A stretch of 18,545 nucleotides of DNA from Clostridia bacterium. Lineage in GTDB: Bacteria > Bacillota > Clostridia > Christensenellales > Aristaeellaceae. Below, piece by piece: positions 7,005-13,995 of this stretch. Location: positions 1-18,545 of the forward strand of contig JAFZLE010000036.1 of the NCBI GenBank assembly GCA_017551645.1, in the 5' to 3' direction. The position numbers and the translations under genes were made by a program. The notes beneath the pieces were generated by a model. It was not told where the DNA came from, did not search any database, and worked only from the letters and a program-made list of their open reading frames with translations. Positions within the stretch are counted from its first letter, which is position 1. Each line of letters starts with the position of its first letter.

Positions 7005-9032
7005 TTATCTCTCGGCCCTGCCTCCGGCGCGGTACTGCAGGGGGCTTACCGAGGCATACTGCTTGAATCTGCGCGTAAAGGCGGAGGCGTCCTGATAGCC
7101 GCAGCGCGCGGCTACCTGTGCCACGCTGTCGTCGCTTTCCCTGAGCAGCCGCTTGGCCTTTTCCATCCTGAGTTTGGTCAGGTACTCTGTAGGCGTTATG
7201 CCTTTCTGCGCCTTGAACTCCACCGTGAGCCGCCACTGGCTTATGTTCAGGGAAGCGGCGGCGTCCGAGAACGAAAACTCCTTCTGGGTATATCCTTCAA
7301 GCATCATCGCTTCCAGTTTGTCGGCGACTCCGGCGCCCGCGTCCCCGGCTTTGCGAGTCTCTATTACCGCGCGGCAGGCGTTATATATCAGTTCCTCGAG
7401 CCTTGACAGGCTTTTGCAGGCGGAAAGGCTCATCAGGCTGTACATCTCTCCCTGGGGCAGGCCTTCTTCGCCCGCCTGGGAGAGTATCTCGGACAGTATA
7501 TCGTTATACACCTGCCTGAAATAGTACAGGCTCATTCCTTCCGACTGGGCATCTTCCCTGAAGCGCGCCAGGGACACGCTTACCGCTTCCAGGTCGTTAT
7601 TCTTGAGCGCCTGCCGTATCTCGCTGGCCGTGTCCCGCCGGCGGCTGCCGGAAGTCGAAAGCGGAAGCTCCTCAAAGCGGATCACCCGGCCTTCGCCCAT
7701 CATAAAGCGGCTCTCATAAGCGCTCGTAGCCTCCAGGAAGGCGCTTGGCGAATTGGCAAATCCCCTGCATACACGGCTCATCCCTACCGCGGCTTCCCCG
7801 TCAAGGCTTCCAAGCAGATCGTTCGCGAATTTAGCGAGCACGTCTTCGCTGTCAGCGAAACAGAGCACCGCGGACAGCCCGCCTTCCCCAAGCGGCGCGG
7901 TAAGGCAGGTCACGCCGCCATCCGCAAGCTCATCGGCGTCCGTCTCAAAAGGCGCCACCAGCGCGGCGAACACTGGCATCTCAAGGTCAAGGCCCAGGTT
8001 TCGCGCCTCGTTTTTAAGCTCGTTTTCGTCTTTGTACCTTCCGTTTATCAGTTTCCTGGCCAGGACGCTCTTTTCCCTGGCCAGCGCGTCCTTTTCCATC
8101 TCCCTGGCCCTGCCCTGCAGTGAAGCGACGCGGCTCGAGATCGTCTCCACGTCTTCACCGCTGCCCAGCTCCAGCGCCATGCGCCTTATGGGCGCCAGGT
8201 TTTTGCGGGAAATGTACAGCATAAAGCCCATCACCGGCACGCTTAGCAGCAGCATCACCGCGAAAAAGCCCAGCCATACCCGTCCCGCCCGGGAGTAGAT
8301 ACCGTCCAGGCTGGTGACAGACAGATAGCTTATCCTGTCCGCAGCGGACGGTATGAGCGTGAACAGGTAATCCCTGCCGGTGATCCTTTCGACAGTGCTG
8401 ATCTCCTCGTCGGAATAGCCGCCGTACCTGAGCACGTTGGCGTCGGACATGTCGTAGCCTTTGACAGCGGCGCAGATCTTGCCCGCGAAGATCATGTACA
8501 GGTTCCTTCTTTCGGACGCATCCGGCATGAATTCGCCGGGATCGAAATACCCCGCCAGGCTGGCTTCGCTTTCCGGTAAGGCAAACAGGGCGGTAAGCAC
8601 GGCCTCTTCCCGCCCGTTTATATTCACTGTCTGCGCCGGGATAATGTGGAACCCGGGCTGCAGGTATACCTGCAGCGCCTCTTCCTCGGTAAGCGTCTCG
8701 TATGTCACCGATGCAAGGGGATACTCACCGTCATTCAGCCTCAGTTTTTCCTCTTTGGGCAGTATGACGGCGGTACGGTCATCGCCCGGAACATAATCGG
8801 AAGAAACAAAACCGCTTACGGTACCCAAGCGGGCAAGCCCTGCGTCGCCGTCGGCGCGCAGCAGCCTGGCCACTTCCCTTTCCTCGGAAAGTGTGGTCTC
8901 GTAAACGCTTTTGCGGTAATAGGCGTACATATATGCCGAAAGCGCGCCCAGCAGCAGAGCGGTAAGCAGCAGGTAGCTGAGCATATATCTTACGTAGCCA
9001 CGCCTTAGATATGCCCTTATCCTGTTAAACAT
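7005..9032 (-). CDS. Membrane-spanning AraC-family transcriptional regulator
   Basis: A 675-residue one-protein sensor/regulator. Membrane segment 1 is at about 17-38, an extracytoplasmic sensor region of about 210 residues at 40-250, and membrane segment 2 at about 251-275. A cytoplasmic linker follows, with a charged helical stretch near 300-330. The AraC DNA-binding domain at the C-terminus has two helix-turn-helix units near 588-607 and 636-658; the second, with ARCGYQDASAFTRRFKQ, is the conserved half. This architecture is common in Firmicutes for regulators next to carbohydrate genes. There is no receiver domain, so it is not a response regulator. It overlaps the rnz stop by 8 bases and is followed after 34 bases by GH35, its most likely target. 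The ligand is unknown; a sugar or glycan fragment is inferred from context only. Confidence 0.9.
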   Translation of the reverse strand: MFNRIRAYLRRGYVRYMLSYLLLTALLLGALSAYMYAYYRKSVYETTLSEEREVARLLRADGDAGLARLGTVSGFVSSDYVPGDDRTAVILPKEEKLRLNDGEYPLASVTYETLTEEEALQVYLQPGFHIIPAQTVNINGREEAVLTALFALPESEASLAGYFDPGEFMPDASERRNLYMIFAGKICAAVKGYDMSDANVLRYGGYSDEEISTVERITGRDYLFTLIPSAADRISYLSVTSLDGIYSRAGRVWLGFFAVMLLLSVPVMGFMLYISRKNLAPIRRMALELGSGEDVETISSRVASLQGRAREMEKDALAREKSVLARKLINGRYKDENELKNEARNLGLDLEMPVFAALVAPFETDADELADGGVTCLTAPLGEGGLSAVLCFADSEDVLAKFANDLLGSLDGEAAVGMSRVCRGFANSPSAFLEATSAYESRFMMGEGRVIRFEELPLSTSGSRRRDTASEIRQALKNNDLEAVSVSLARFREDAQSEGMSLYYFRQVYNDILSEILSQAGEEGLPQGEMYSLMSLSACKSLSRLEELIYNACRAVIETRKAGDAGAGVADKLEAMMLEGYTQKEFSFSDAAASLNISQWRLTVEFKAQKGITPTEYLTKLRMEKAKRLLRESDDSVAQVAARCGYQDASAFTRRFKQYASVSPLQYRAGGRAER

Positions 9033-9924
9033 CTTCCTGAAACCTCAACGTAGTCTGCTGTCCGTCCGCGCTTATCACTGTGTTGGGAAAGATCGTCCTG
9101 ACCTCATCCTCATACTCTTCGGGGTGGGGATTCGCCGGAGAATAATGCGTGAGCCAGAGCTCCTTCGCTCCCGCGTTTTTGGCCAGCAGGGCGGACTGGT
9201 CCATGGTGGAATGGCGGGTCTCCAGCGCACGTATATCCTTATCCGTGCCTCCGAACATGCCCTCCAGCACCATAAGGTCCGCGTTTTTGCCCAATTCGGT
9301 CAAGCTGTCCAGCGGCAGCGTGTCCGTGGCGTATATTAGTTTTAGGCCTTTTCTGGGCATGCCAAGCACCATATCCGGTGTAAAGCCCTCGCATTCCTCG
9401 CCTTGCTGCAGACGCGCCCACAGGCGCATGGGCACACGGTTTACCTTTGCTTTTTCGGGGTCAAATCGGCCCGGGCGGTTTTTTGTCAGGCAGTAGCCCA
9501 GGCACGGCACCGAGTGGTTGGCCTTGAAGCAGCGGGCGGTCAGGTCGCCCACACGGAAAACTTCCTCTCCCTCAAGTTCATGGCACACGATATCGAACGG
9601 CACCTCGGGCACTATCACTTTTATGGCTCCCATAAGGCGCTTCAGCCCGGGAGGACCGTAGACGTCCAGAGGTTCCGTCCTGTCCTCATTGCCCAGCGTG
9701 AGCAACAGTCCGGGAAGCCCGCTGATGTGGTCCGCGTGATAATGGGTCAGAAGCAGCGTGTCGATGGGCTTAAAGCGTCTGCCCGCAGAGCGTATGGCGC
9801 TTTGCGTGCCTTCCCCGCAGTCGATAAGCAGGCAGCGTCCCTCGCACCTTACGTACAGGCTGGTCAGATATCTGTCCGGCAGGGGCATCATGCCTCCCGT
9901 GCCCAACAGGCAAACATCAATCAT
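9025..9924 (-). CDS. rnz: Ribonuclease Z (tRNA 3'-processing metallo-beta-lactamase)
   Basis: RNase Z cuts the 3' trailer of tRNA precursors that lack an encoded CCA. The 299 residues show the zinc ligands of the metallo-beta-lactamase fold: HYHADH (61-66), His137 (NHS), Asp201 (YATDT) and His260 (LTHYSP). The flexible tRNA-binding arm lies at about 151-190, with the family-like GRFDPEKAKVNRVP start. The start chosen is ATG 9922-9924, giving MIDVCLLGTGGMMP, which is how clostridial RNase Z proteins begin. An upstream in-frame GTG at 9973-9975 would add 17 atypical residues, has no SD and overlaps the previous stop. A weak AGAAAG lies upstream of the chosen ATG. Placement between a cell-wall protein and a sugar regulator is not functionally obvious. 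Confidence 0.9.
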   Translation of the reverse strand: MIDVCLLGTGGMMPLPDRYLTSLYVRCEGRCLLIDCGEGTQSAIRSAGRRFKPIDTLLLTHYHADHISGLPGLLLTLGNEDRTEPLDVYGPPGLKRLMGAIKVIVPEVPFDIVCHELEGEEVFRVGDLTARCFKANHSVPCLGYCLTKNRPGRFDPEKAKVNRVPMRLWARLQQGEECEGFTPDMVLGMPRKGLKLIYATDTLPLDSLTELGKNADLMVLEGMFGGTDKDIRALETRHSTMDQSALLAKNAGAKELWLTHYSPANPHPEEYEDEVRTIFPNTVISADGQQTTLRFQEDV

Positions 9925-9968
9925 ATCGTCAATTCTTTCTGTTAATGAGTATTTGGCTTGAGTCCCGT

Positions 9969-11801
9969 CTACCACGCGGTGTGGCGCAGCCGGTAGTAAT
10001 CGTTCGTGTAATATCCTATGTCCGTGACCCAGGCATTCACCGTGTTGATTGCCTTTTCGCTGCCGCCCTGCTGCAGTATCACAGCCTGCGTCATTTGCTC
10101 GTCCGCCCAGTACAGGAACATGACCACATGGCTGGAATGCTTGACAAGTATGTCGCCCGGCCGCAGTTCCTTGGGGTCGTTGAAGTATTTAAGCCGGCTG
10201 TCCGAATACAGCGTGCCTGTTTTGACCGCCTCGCCGTTATGGGTGGTGGATCCCCATATGGCGAGCGCAACGAACGCCGAGCAGTCGTTGCCCGCGTAAC
10301 CGGTGATAAAGTACTTGGAGGCGCGGTTTAGCAGGTAGTAATCCTCGCCTTCCACCTTTATGTACCTTTCCTGCTCCAGAGCCTTTTTAACGTCGTAGGA
10401 ACGGTTGTGGTTTACGCCGCTGGTATACGGCAGACCGTAGTATATTATTCCCGGCGCAAAGTTTTTGGCTCCATTTTCGGAGTTCGCCTTTTCCCAGTAG
10501 TACACCTTTTTGTCGACCGCCCAGGGAAACGCGTACATCTCAAAAGCGTTCTCAATGATCTTCTTGCGCGTTTTCGCTTCCGAGGCAGTGACAGTCCCCG
10601 CATCGTACAGTTCCTGCAGCACGTTCATGGCGGACTGCTTCAGCCTGTCGATCTTCCCGAGGTTTTCGCTTATAAGCGTTTTGTCGGTGCGCCGCAGGGG
10701 CATCTCCACACATACGCCGTCGTCGGAGACGCTCACGCTGATCTCCGCTTTTATGTCGGGTATATAGGAGTTCTGTATGGTCAGCACGCTTACGCCGTGG
10801 GAAACGCCCGTTATTCTGCTTCCGCTGACGCTGAGTATATCCTCCCTCGAGGAAGAGAGCATATAGTCCTGGCTGGCCGCCTCAGGCAGAAAGCTCGCCT
10901 GTACCTCCCGCTCTTCTCCCACCATAAGGTTCGCGCCGCCCGTTATCTGATACTGTATGCTTTCCGGGCGGTTGGCGTCCGTTACGGTGAACTTCACGCT
11001 TACGTTTATGGACGGATCCCGGTAGCTTTTTACCGTGACCGTGGCTTTTCCGGCGCCCCGGGCGGTGACAAGCCCGTTTTCGTCGACAGACACCACTTTC
11101 GTGTCGCTGCTTAAGAACACTATGGCTTTGCTGGCGTTTTGCGGAGCGACGCTGAGAGTCAGCTGGTACGCCTGGCCCTTTTCCAGGCTGAGCTCGCTTT
11201 CGGATACCTTTATGGACGTGATCCGTTCGCCGTACGCGCTTTTTACGGGTACTGAAGACTTGACCCGGCTGTCGAACCTGCTCATTACGGTGACGGTGGT
11301 CTCGCCCGGGCCGACCAAAGTGACCAGACCGCTCGCGTTTACCTTCGCGACGCTCTCATTTGCGCTTTTGTATACGTATGCTCCGGTTTTGTCCAGCGGC
11401 ATGGCGACGGCTTCCAGTTTAAAGCTTTTGGAAGGCTCGCCCGTTATGCGTGCGGGATACGCCAGTATGCGTTCGGGAGCGCGGCTGTCAATTACCTTAA
11501 CGCTGCATGTCGCCTTTATCATCCCGTAACCGTGTACGGACACGCTGATAGTGGCTTCACCGGGCTTGAGCGCTTTCACCTTGCCGTTTTCCACGCTCAA
11601 TACCGATGAATCAGAGACCATCCACTTAAAAAACCTGGATGCCCCGTCCGGCGTGACGGCAGCGGTAAGGGTAAAAGTATCGGTTTCTGCCAGGTCTATC
11701 GTTTTTTCGGTTATGTCAAGTTTTATTCCCGTAGGCGCGGTCGCGGCAAACGCCTGCAGTGTCAGCAACAGCGCAAACACAAGCGCCAGAAGCTTTTTCA
11801 A
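9969..11801 (-). CDS. Secreted Ig-like repeat protein with C-terminal NlpC/P60-like peptidase domain
   Basis: Exported protein, probably a cell-wall hydrolase or surface enzyme. Numbered from the TTG start, a signal peptide covers 1-19 (KK, hydrophobic core, cut after AFA). Four bacterial Ig-like (BIG2-type) domains follow at about 24-104, 108-187, 193-274 and 279-359, each with the typical x-S-V-x-x-x-G-x-V-x-x-x-x-x-G pattern. A linker leads to a C-terminal cysteine-peptidase-like domain with NDCSAF (Cys507), SSHVVMF (His558) and a possible polar third residue in ILQQGG (about 576-577). Only the Cys and His arrangement supports the NlpC/P60 call; a CHAP-like amidase is the alternative. The TTG at 11799-11801 has a GGAGGG SD 10 bases upstream. 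The ATG at 11826-11828, 9 codons earlier, has no SD and lies only a few bases from the predicted transcription start. No LPXTG or S-layer anchor is seen. Confidence 0.85.
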   Translation of the reverse strand: MKKLLALVFALLLTLQAFAATAPTGIKLDITEKTIDLAETDTFTLTAAVTPDGASRFFKWMVSDSSVLSVENGKVKALKPGEATISVSVHGYGMIKATCSVKVIDSRAPERILAYPARITGEPSKSFKLEAVAMPLDKTGAYVYKSANESVAKVNASGLVTLVGPGETTVTVMSRFDSRVKSSVPVKSAYGERITSIKVSESELSLEKGQAYQLTLSVAPQNASKAIVFLSSDTKVVSVDENGLVTARGAGKATVTVKSYRDPSINVSVKFTVTDANRPESIQYQITGGANLMVGEEREVQASFLPEAASQDYMLSSSREDILSVSGSRITGVSHGVSVLTIQNSYIPDIKAEISVSVSDDGVCVEMPLRRTDKTLISENLGKIDRLKQSAMNVLQELYDAGTVTASEAKTRKKIIENAFEMYAFPWAVDKKVYYWEKANSENGAKNFAPGIIYYGLPYTSGVNHNRSYDVKKALEQERYIKVEGEDYYLLNRASKYFITGYAGNDCSAFVALAIWGSTTHNGEAVKTGTLYSDSRLKYFNDPKELRPGDILVKHSSHVVMFLYWADEQMTQAVILQQGGSEKAINTVNAWVTDIGYYTNDYYRLRHTAW

Positions 11802-11811
11802 ATGGATATAA

Positions 11812-11817
11812 CCCTCC
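11812..11817 (-). promoter_or_regulatory. Ribosome binding site selecting the TTG start of the Ig-like protein
   Basis: On the minus strand this reads GGAGGG, 10 bases before the TTG at 11799-11801. The protein from that TTG begins directly with a clean signal peptide (MKKLLALVF). The alternative ATG lies upstream of this SD. Confidence 0.65.
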
Positions 11818-11840
11818 ATTTTCTTCATACTTGTATGCTT

Positions 11841-11869
11841 AGTTTATCACACAGACTAATAAAAATCAA
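11841..11869 (-). promoter_or_regulatory. Promoter of the Ig-like protein/rnz/araC/GH35 unit
   Basis: On the minus strand -35 TTGATT (11864-11869) and -10 TAAACT (11841-11846) are separated by 17 bases. The predicted start is near 11834, about 33 bases before the TTG start codon. No clear terminator or second strong promoter was seen before GH35, so this may drive all four genes. Confidence 0.65.
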
Positions 11870-11895
11870 GCTGTGGCATTTTATCTCATCCGCCT

Positions 11896-11914
11896 AATAT
11901 GTTGTGTACATATT
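11896..11914. promoter_or_regulatory. Inverted repeat, possible operator between divergent promoters
   Basis: AATATGT and ACATATT are perfect 7-base inverted arms around a 5-base TGTGT spacer. The site lies 27 bases upstream of the minus-strand -35 and about 60 bases upstream of the plus-strand -35. It has no T-tract, so an operator is more likely than a terminator. Confidence 0.45.
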
Positions 11915-11923
11915 GAATCCGTT

Positions 11924-11950
11924 TTAATTTGTGTTTAATTACGGTTAATT
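11924..11950. repeat. Three helically phased TTAATT hexamers
   Basis: TTAATT occurs at 11924-11929, 11935-11940 and 11945-11950, with start-to-start distances of 11 and 10 bases, about one helical turn. The cluster ends about 24 bases upstream of the putative -35 of the plus-strand HPr-like gene. It may be an UP-like element or a site for a protein binding one DNA face. Confidence 0.4.
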
Positions 11951-11973
11951 TCGTAGTATCCCGTTTTTTTTCC

Positions 11974-12001
11974 TTGAAACTTAATATTATACTGGTATTA
12001 T
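11974..12001 (+). promoter_or_regulatory. Probable promoter of the HPr-like gene
   Basis: TTGAAA (11974-11979) and TATTAT (11996-12001) are separated by 16 bases. The region is AT-rich with overlapping alternatives (for example TATTAT-like sequence at 11985-11990), so the exact hexamers are uncertain. The SD GGAAGG at 12029-12034 lies 7 bases before the ATG. Confidence 0.5.
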
Positions 12002-12041
12002 TATGCTTACTGTTGAAAATTGAACTACGGAAGGTACGAAA

Positions 12042-12272
12042 ATGAAGGTCATAAACATCAAGCTCAGTCTCCTTGAAAACGCCAAGCTTTTCGCGGATAT
12101 CGCCAGCCGCTACCCCTTCGATGTGGATCTCAGAGTAGGCCGTTACGTAGTGGACGGCAAGAGCGTGCTGGGCGTTTGCTCCCTTGATATGTCCAAGCCC
12201 ATCACGGTAGAGATATATTCCGACGACTGCGACAAGTTCCTGGACGAAATAAGCATGTTCATACTGCGCTAG
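12042..12272 (+). CDS. HPr-fold protein lacking the active-site histidine
   Basis: A 76-residue protein that aligns by eye with the PTS phosphocarrier HPr over its whole length. HPr normally carries phosphate on His15 and, in Firmicutes, is regulated by HPr kinase at Ser46. Here the His15 position is Leu10 and Arg17 is Glu12, so it cannot act as a classical phosphocarrier. The Ser46 region is kept: GKSVLGVCSLD (39-49), with Ser41 at the Ser46 position. This recalls Crh, which also lost His15 but kept Ser46, though similarity is modest. The SD and start are clear. It is the only plus-strand gene here, has its own promoter and ends at a strong terminator. A regulatory role is inferred; the partner is unknown. 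Confidence 0.8.
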   Translation: MKVINIKLSLLENAKLFADIASRYPFDVDLRVGRYVVDGKSVLGVCSLDMSKPITVEIYSDDCDKFLDEISMFILR

Positions 12273-12284
12273 ACCATAAAACAC

Positions 12285-12320
12285 ACAGCGGTCAGCTTTT
12301 CGCTGACCGCTGTTTTATTA
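12285..12320. terminator. Intrinsic terminator between convergent genes
   Basis: A perfect 12-base-pair stem (12285-12296 with 12302-12313) and a 5-base loop are followed on the plus strand by TTTATTATTT. It ends the HPr-like transcript. On the minus strand it overlaps the last codons and TGA of the mutT gene and is followed by GTGTTTTATGG, so it may also act, more weakly, in that direction. Confidence 0.88.
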
Positions 12321-12696
12321 TTTCCAGTACGGTTTCGTCCGCCGGGCAAAAGTCGTACGATCCGATCTCACCTGGCGCGATCCACCCGCTTGCGTTGTGT
12401 TCCAACAGGTGTATCGTGCTGCCTTTCTCAAGTTCAGCCTCGTAAACGTAGAGATTGACGACAAGATCCGGATACTCGTGCGTAAGTTTGCAGAAGAGCC
12501 CGTTCACGCGTATCTCCGCGTCCAGTTCTTCCCTTATCTCCCTTTTCAGCGCCTGTGGGTGCGTCTCCCCTTCTTCCACTTTGCCGCCTGGGAATTCCCA
12601 CAGCAGCCCCCGCGCCTTGTGGGCGGGGCGCTGACAGATCAGAAAGCACCCCTTGTCCCACACCAGCGCGGCTACCACGTCCACGCTTTTCATCAT
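12292..12696 (-). CDS. MutT-type Nudix hydrolase
   Basis: Nudix pyrophosphohydrolase of the MutT branch, typically removing oxidised dNTPs such as 8-oxo-dGTP. The 134-residue protein has VDVVAALVW at the start, the WEFPGGK block (33-39), and a Nudix box from Gly38: Glu44, then REIREEL (52-58). The final box glycine is Asp59 instead, a tolerated position in some families. All metal-binding glutamates are present. Two adjacent ATG codons (12694-12696 and 12691-12693) are possible starts; the first overlaps the tldE stop as ATGA. The 3' end lies inside the terminator hairpin. It is last in the SPFH-RHH-tldD-tldE unit. The exact nucleotide substrate cannot be read from sequence. Confidence 0.88.
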   Translation of the reverse strand: MMKSVDVVAALVWDKGCFLICQRPAHKARGLLWEFPGGKVEEGETHPQALKREIREELDAEIRVNGLFCKLTHEYPDLVVNLYVYEAELEKGSTIHLLEHNASGWIAPGEIGSYDFCPADETVLEIIKQRSAKS

Positions 12697-13994
12697 TTGC
12701 CGGATATAGTCACGCCGCCAAACGCCGCGTAAGGCAAAACGGAAGAGCCGTCCACGCTCGCTTCGCTGCTGATCCCCACCAGGTCATTGAGCATGTTCGC
12801 CACGTTGCCGCTTATCATGGTCTCGGTGAGCGGGCGGGTTATCCTGCCGTTCTCGATCAGGAAACTGTTCTTGGCCACACCCGAGAACTCACCGCTGGGC
12901 GCGGGCTGCCCGCCGGAAAAGCGCATCACGTATATGCCTTTATCTATACCGGCAATTATCTCGTTAAGCGTCTTGTCTCCGGTCTTCATTACCAGGCATC
13001 CGGAATCGTTTGGCGCGGGCCTGTTGCCGGTCTTGTTGGCGGCGTAGTGGCTGAGGCAGAAGGAATTGAGTCTGCCATCCCTTATAACGTCGTAGTTCTC
13101 GGCCTTAAAGCCCTCGGAGGTGTACCTGGAGCCCGAGACCATTTTGTCGTTCAGGGGCTCGAAGGACAGGCTTATCCTATCGTCAGCAACCTTCTGTCCA
13201 AGCTTGTCTTTCCAAATGGAAGTGCCATCGATCAGGCTGCCGTCAGAAACGAAATTGTAAAGCGCCGTCTGCAGCACTATCTCAGTCAGCGCGCCGGGAG
13301 CGAGCACCACCGTGCCCATAAACTTGCCTTCGAGTGGAGACGCGTCCAGCTGCGCCTGGATCTGCGAAAGCTCCTTGTCCAGCAGCGCTTCCTCTATCAC
13401 GGGCCTGTCCAGGGTCTTGGTGCTCACGCCGTTGTAGAAGAAGGACGTGCCCCTGTCACCGTCGTGGGCAGAGTACATAAGCATGAACCCGTACGCGCCA
13501 TTATGGGTCTTGTAGCATACCCCGTTGGAATTCAGGTATACCACCTTCGCAGCGGTATGATCGGTTATCATCTGCTCCATGAGGATCTTGGGATAGCGCT
13601 CGCCTATGTCATTAAGCAGTTCGCGGGTGCGCATGAACAGTTTGTCCGTATCGCATTCGGGCGCGCCGTACTCGAACTCCTCCTCGCAGGGCTCGGCGCA
13701 GTATTCCCAGGCTTCGTCAGGCTGCCCGCTCAGGCAAGCGTCCATGGCGTCCTTCACCAGGTTCGCCGCTTCCGCGTCGCCAAAGCGGTTCATGCTTACG
13801 GAACCCTTTCTCTTGTCCTTGAGCACTGTAAGGCTCACGCCCCGGTTGAACAGGGTGCGCATGAGGGAAAAGCTGCCTCCGTCCACGTTGAATTCTTTCT
13901 TTTCGCTTTCGGAGACCGTCACCTGGGCGTAGTCAGCCCCCAGCTTCAAAGCTTCCTTGAGCACCTTATCGGCATATTTGCAAAGTTCAGTCAT
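12693..13994 (-). CDS. TldE/PmbA-type metalloprotease partner subunit
   Basis: This protein is the partner of TldD in the TldD/TldE heterodimeric zinc protease, known in E. coli for microcin B17 maturation and CcdA degradation. The 433 residues begin with the family-like KEALKLGADYAQVTVSE (14-30). No HExxxH motif is present, which separates TldE/PmbA from TldD. The conserved C-terminal half contains SGRYTSEG-like (SGSRYTSEGF) and SGGQPAPSGEFSGVAKNSFLIENG blocks. The ATG lies one base after the tldD stop (TGATATG), with a G-rich SD just upstream, so the two subunits are made together. The gene also overlaps the mutT start. Length is normal. The native peptide substrate is unknown here, and no RiPP-like precursor gene is visible in the window. 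Confidence 0.93.
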   Translation of the reverse strand: MTELCKYADKVLKEALKLGADYAQVTVSESEKKEFNVDGGSFSLMRTLFNRGVSLTVLKDKRKGSVSMNRFGDAEAANLVKDAMDACLSGQPDEAWEYCAEPCEEEFEYGAPECDTDKLFMRTRELLNDIGERYPKILMEQMITDHTAAKVVYLNSNGVCYKTHNGAYGFMLMYSAHDGDRGTSFFYNGVSTKTLDRPVIEEALLDKELSQIQAQLDASPLEGKFMGTVVLAPGALTEIVLQTALYNFVSDGSLIDGTSIWKDKLGQKVADDRISLSFEPLNDKMVSGSRYTSEGFKAENYDVIRDGRLNSFCLSHYAANKTGNRPAPNDSGCLVMKTGDKTLNEIIAGIDKGIYVMRFSGGQPAPSGEFSGVAKNSFLIENGRITRPLTETMISGNVANMLNDLVGISSEASVDGSSVLPYAAFGGVTISGK

Positions 13995-13995
13995 A

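Noticed and set aside
11886..12284. A 132-codon minus-strand frame opposite the HPr-like gene
   Set aside because: It runs through the AT-rich promoter region, has no SD, and the plus-strand gene has an SD, a promoter, an HPr fold pattern and a terminator.
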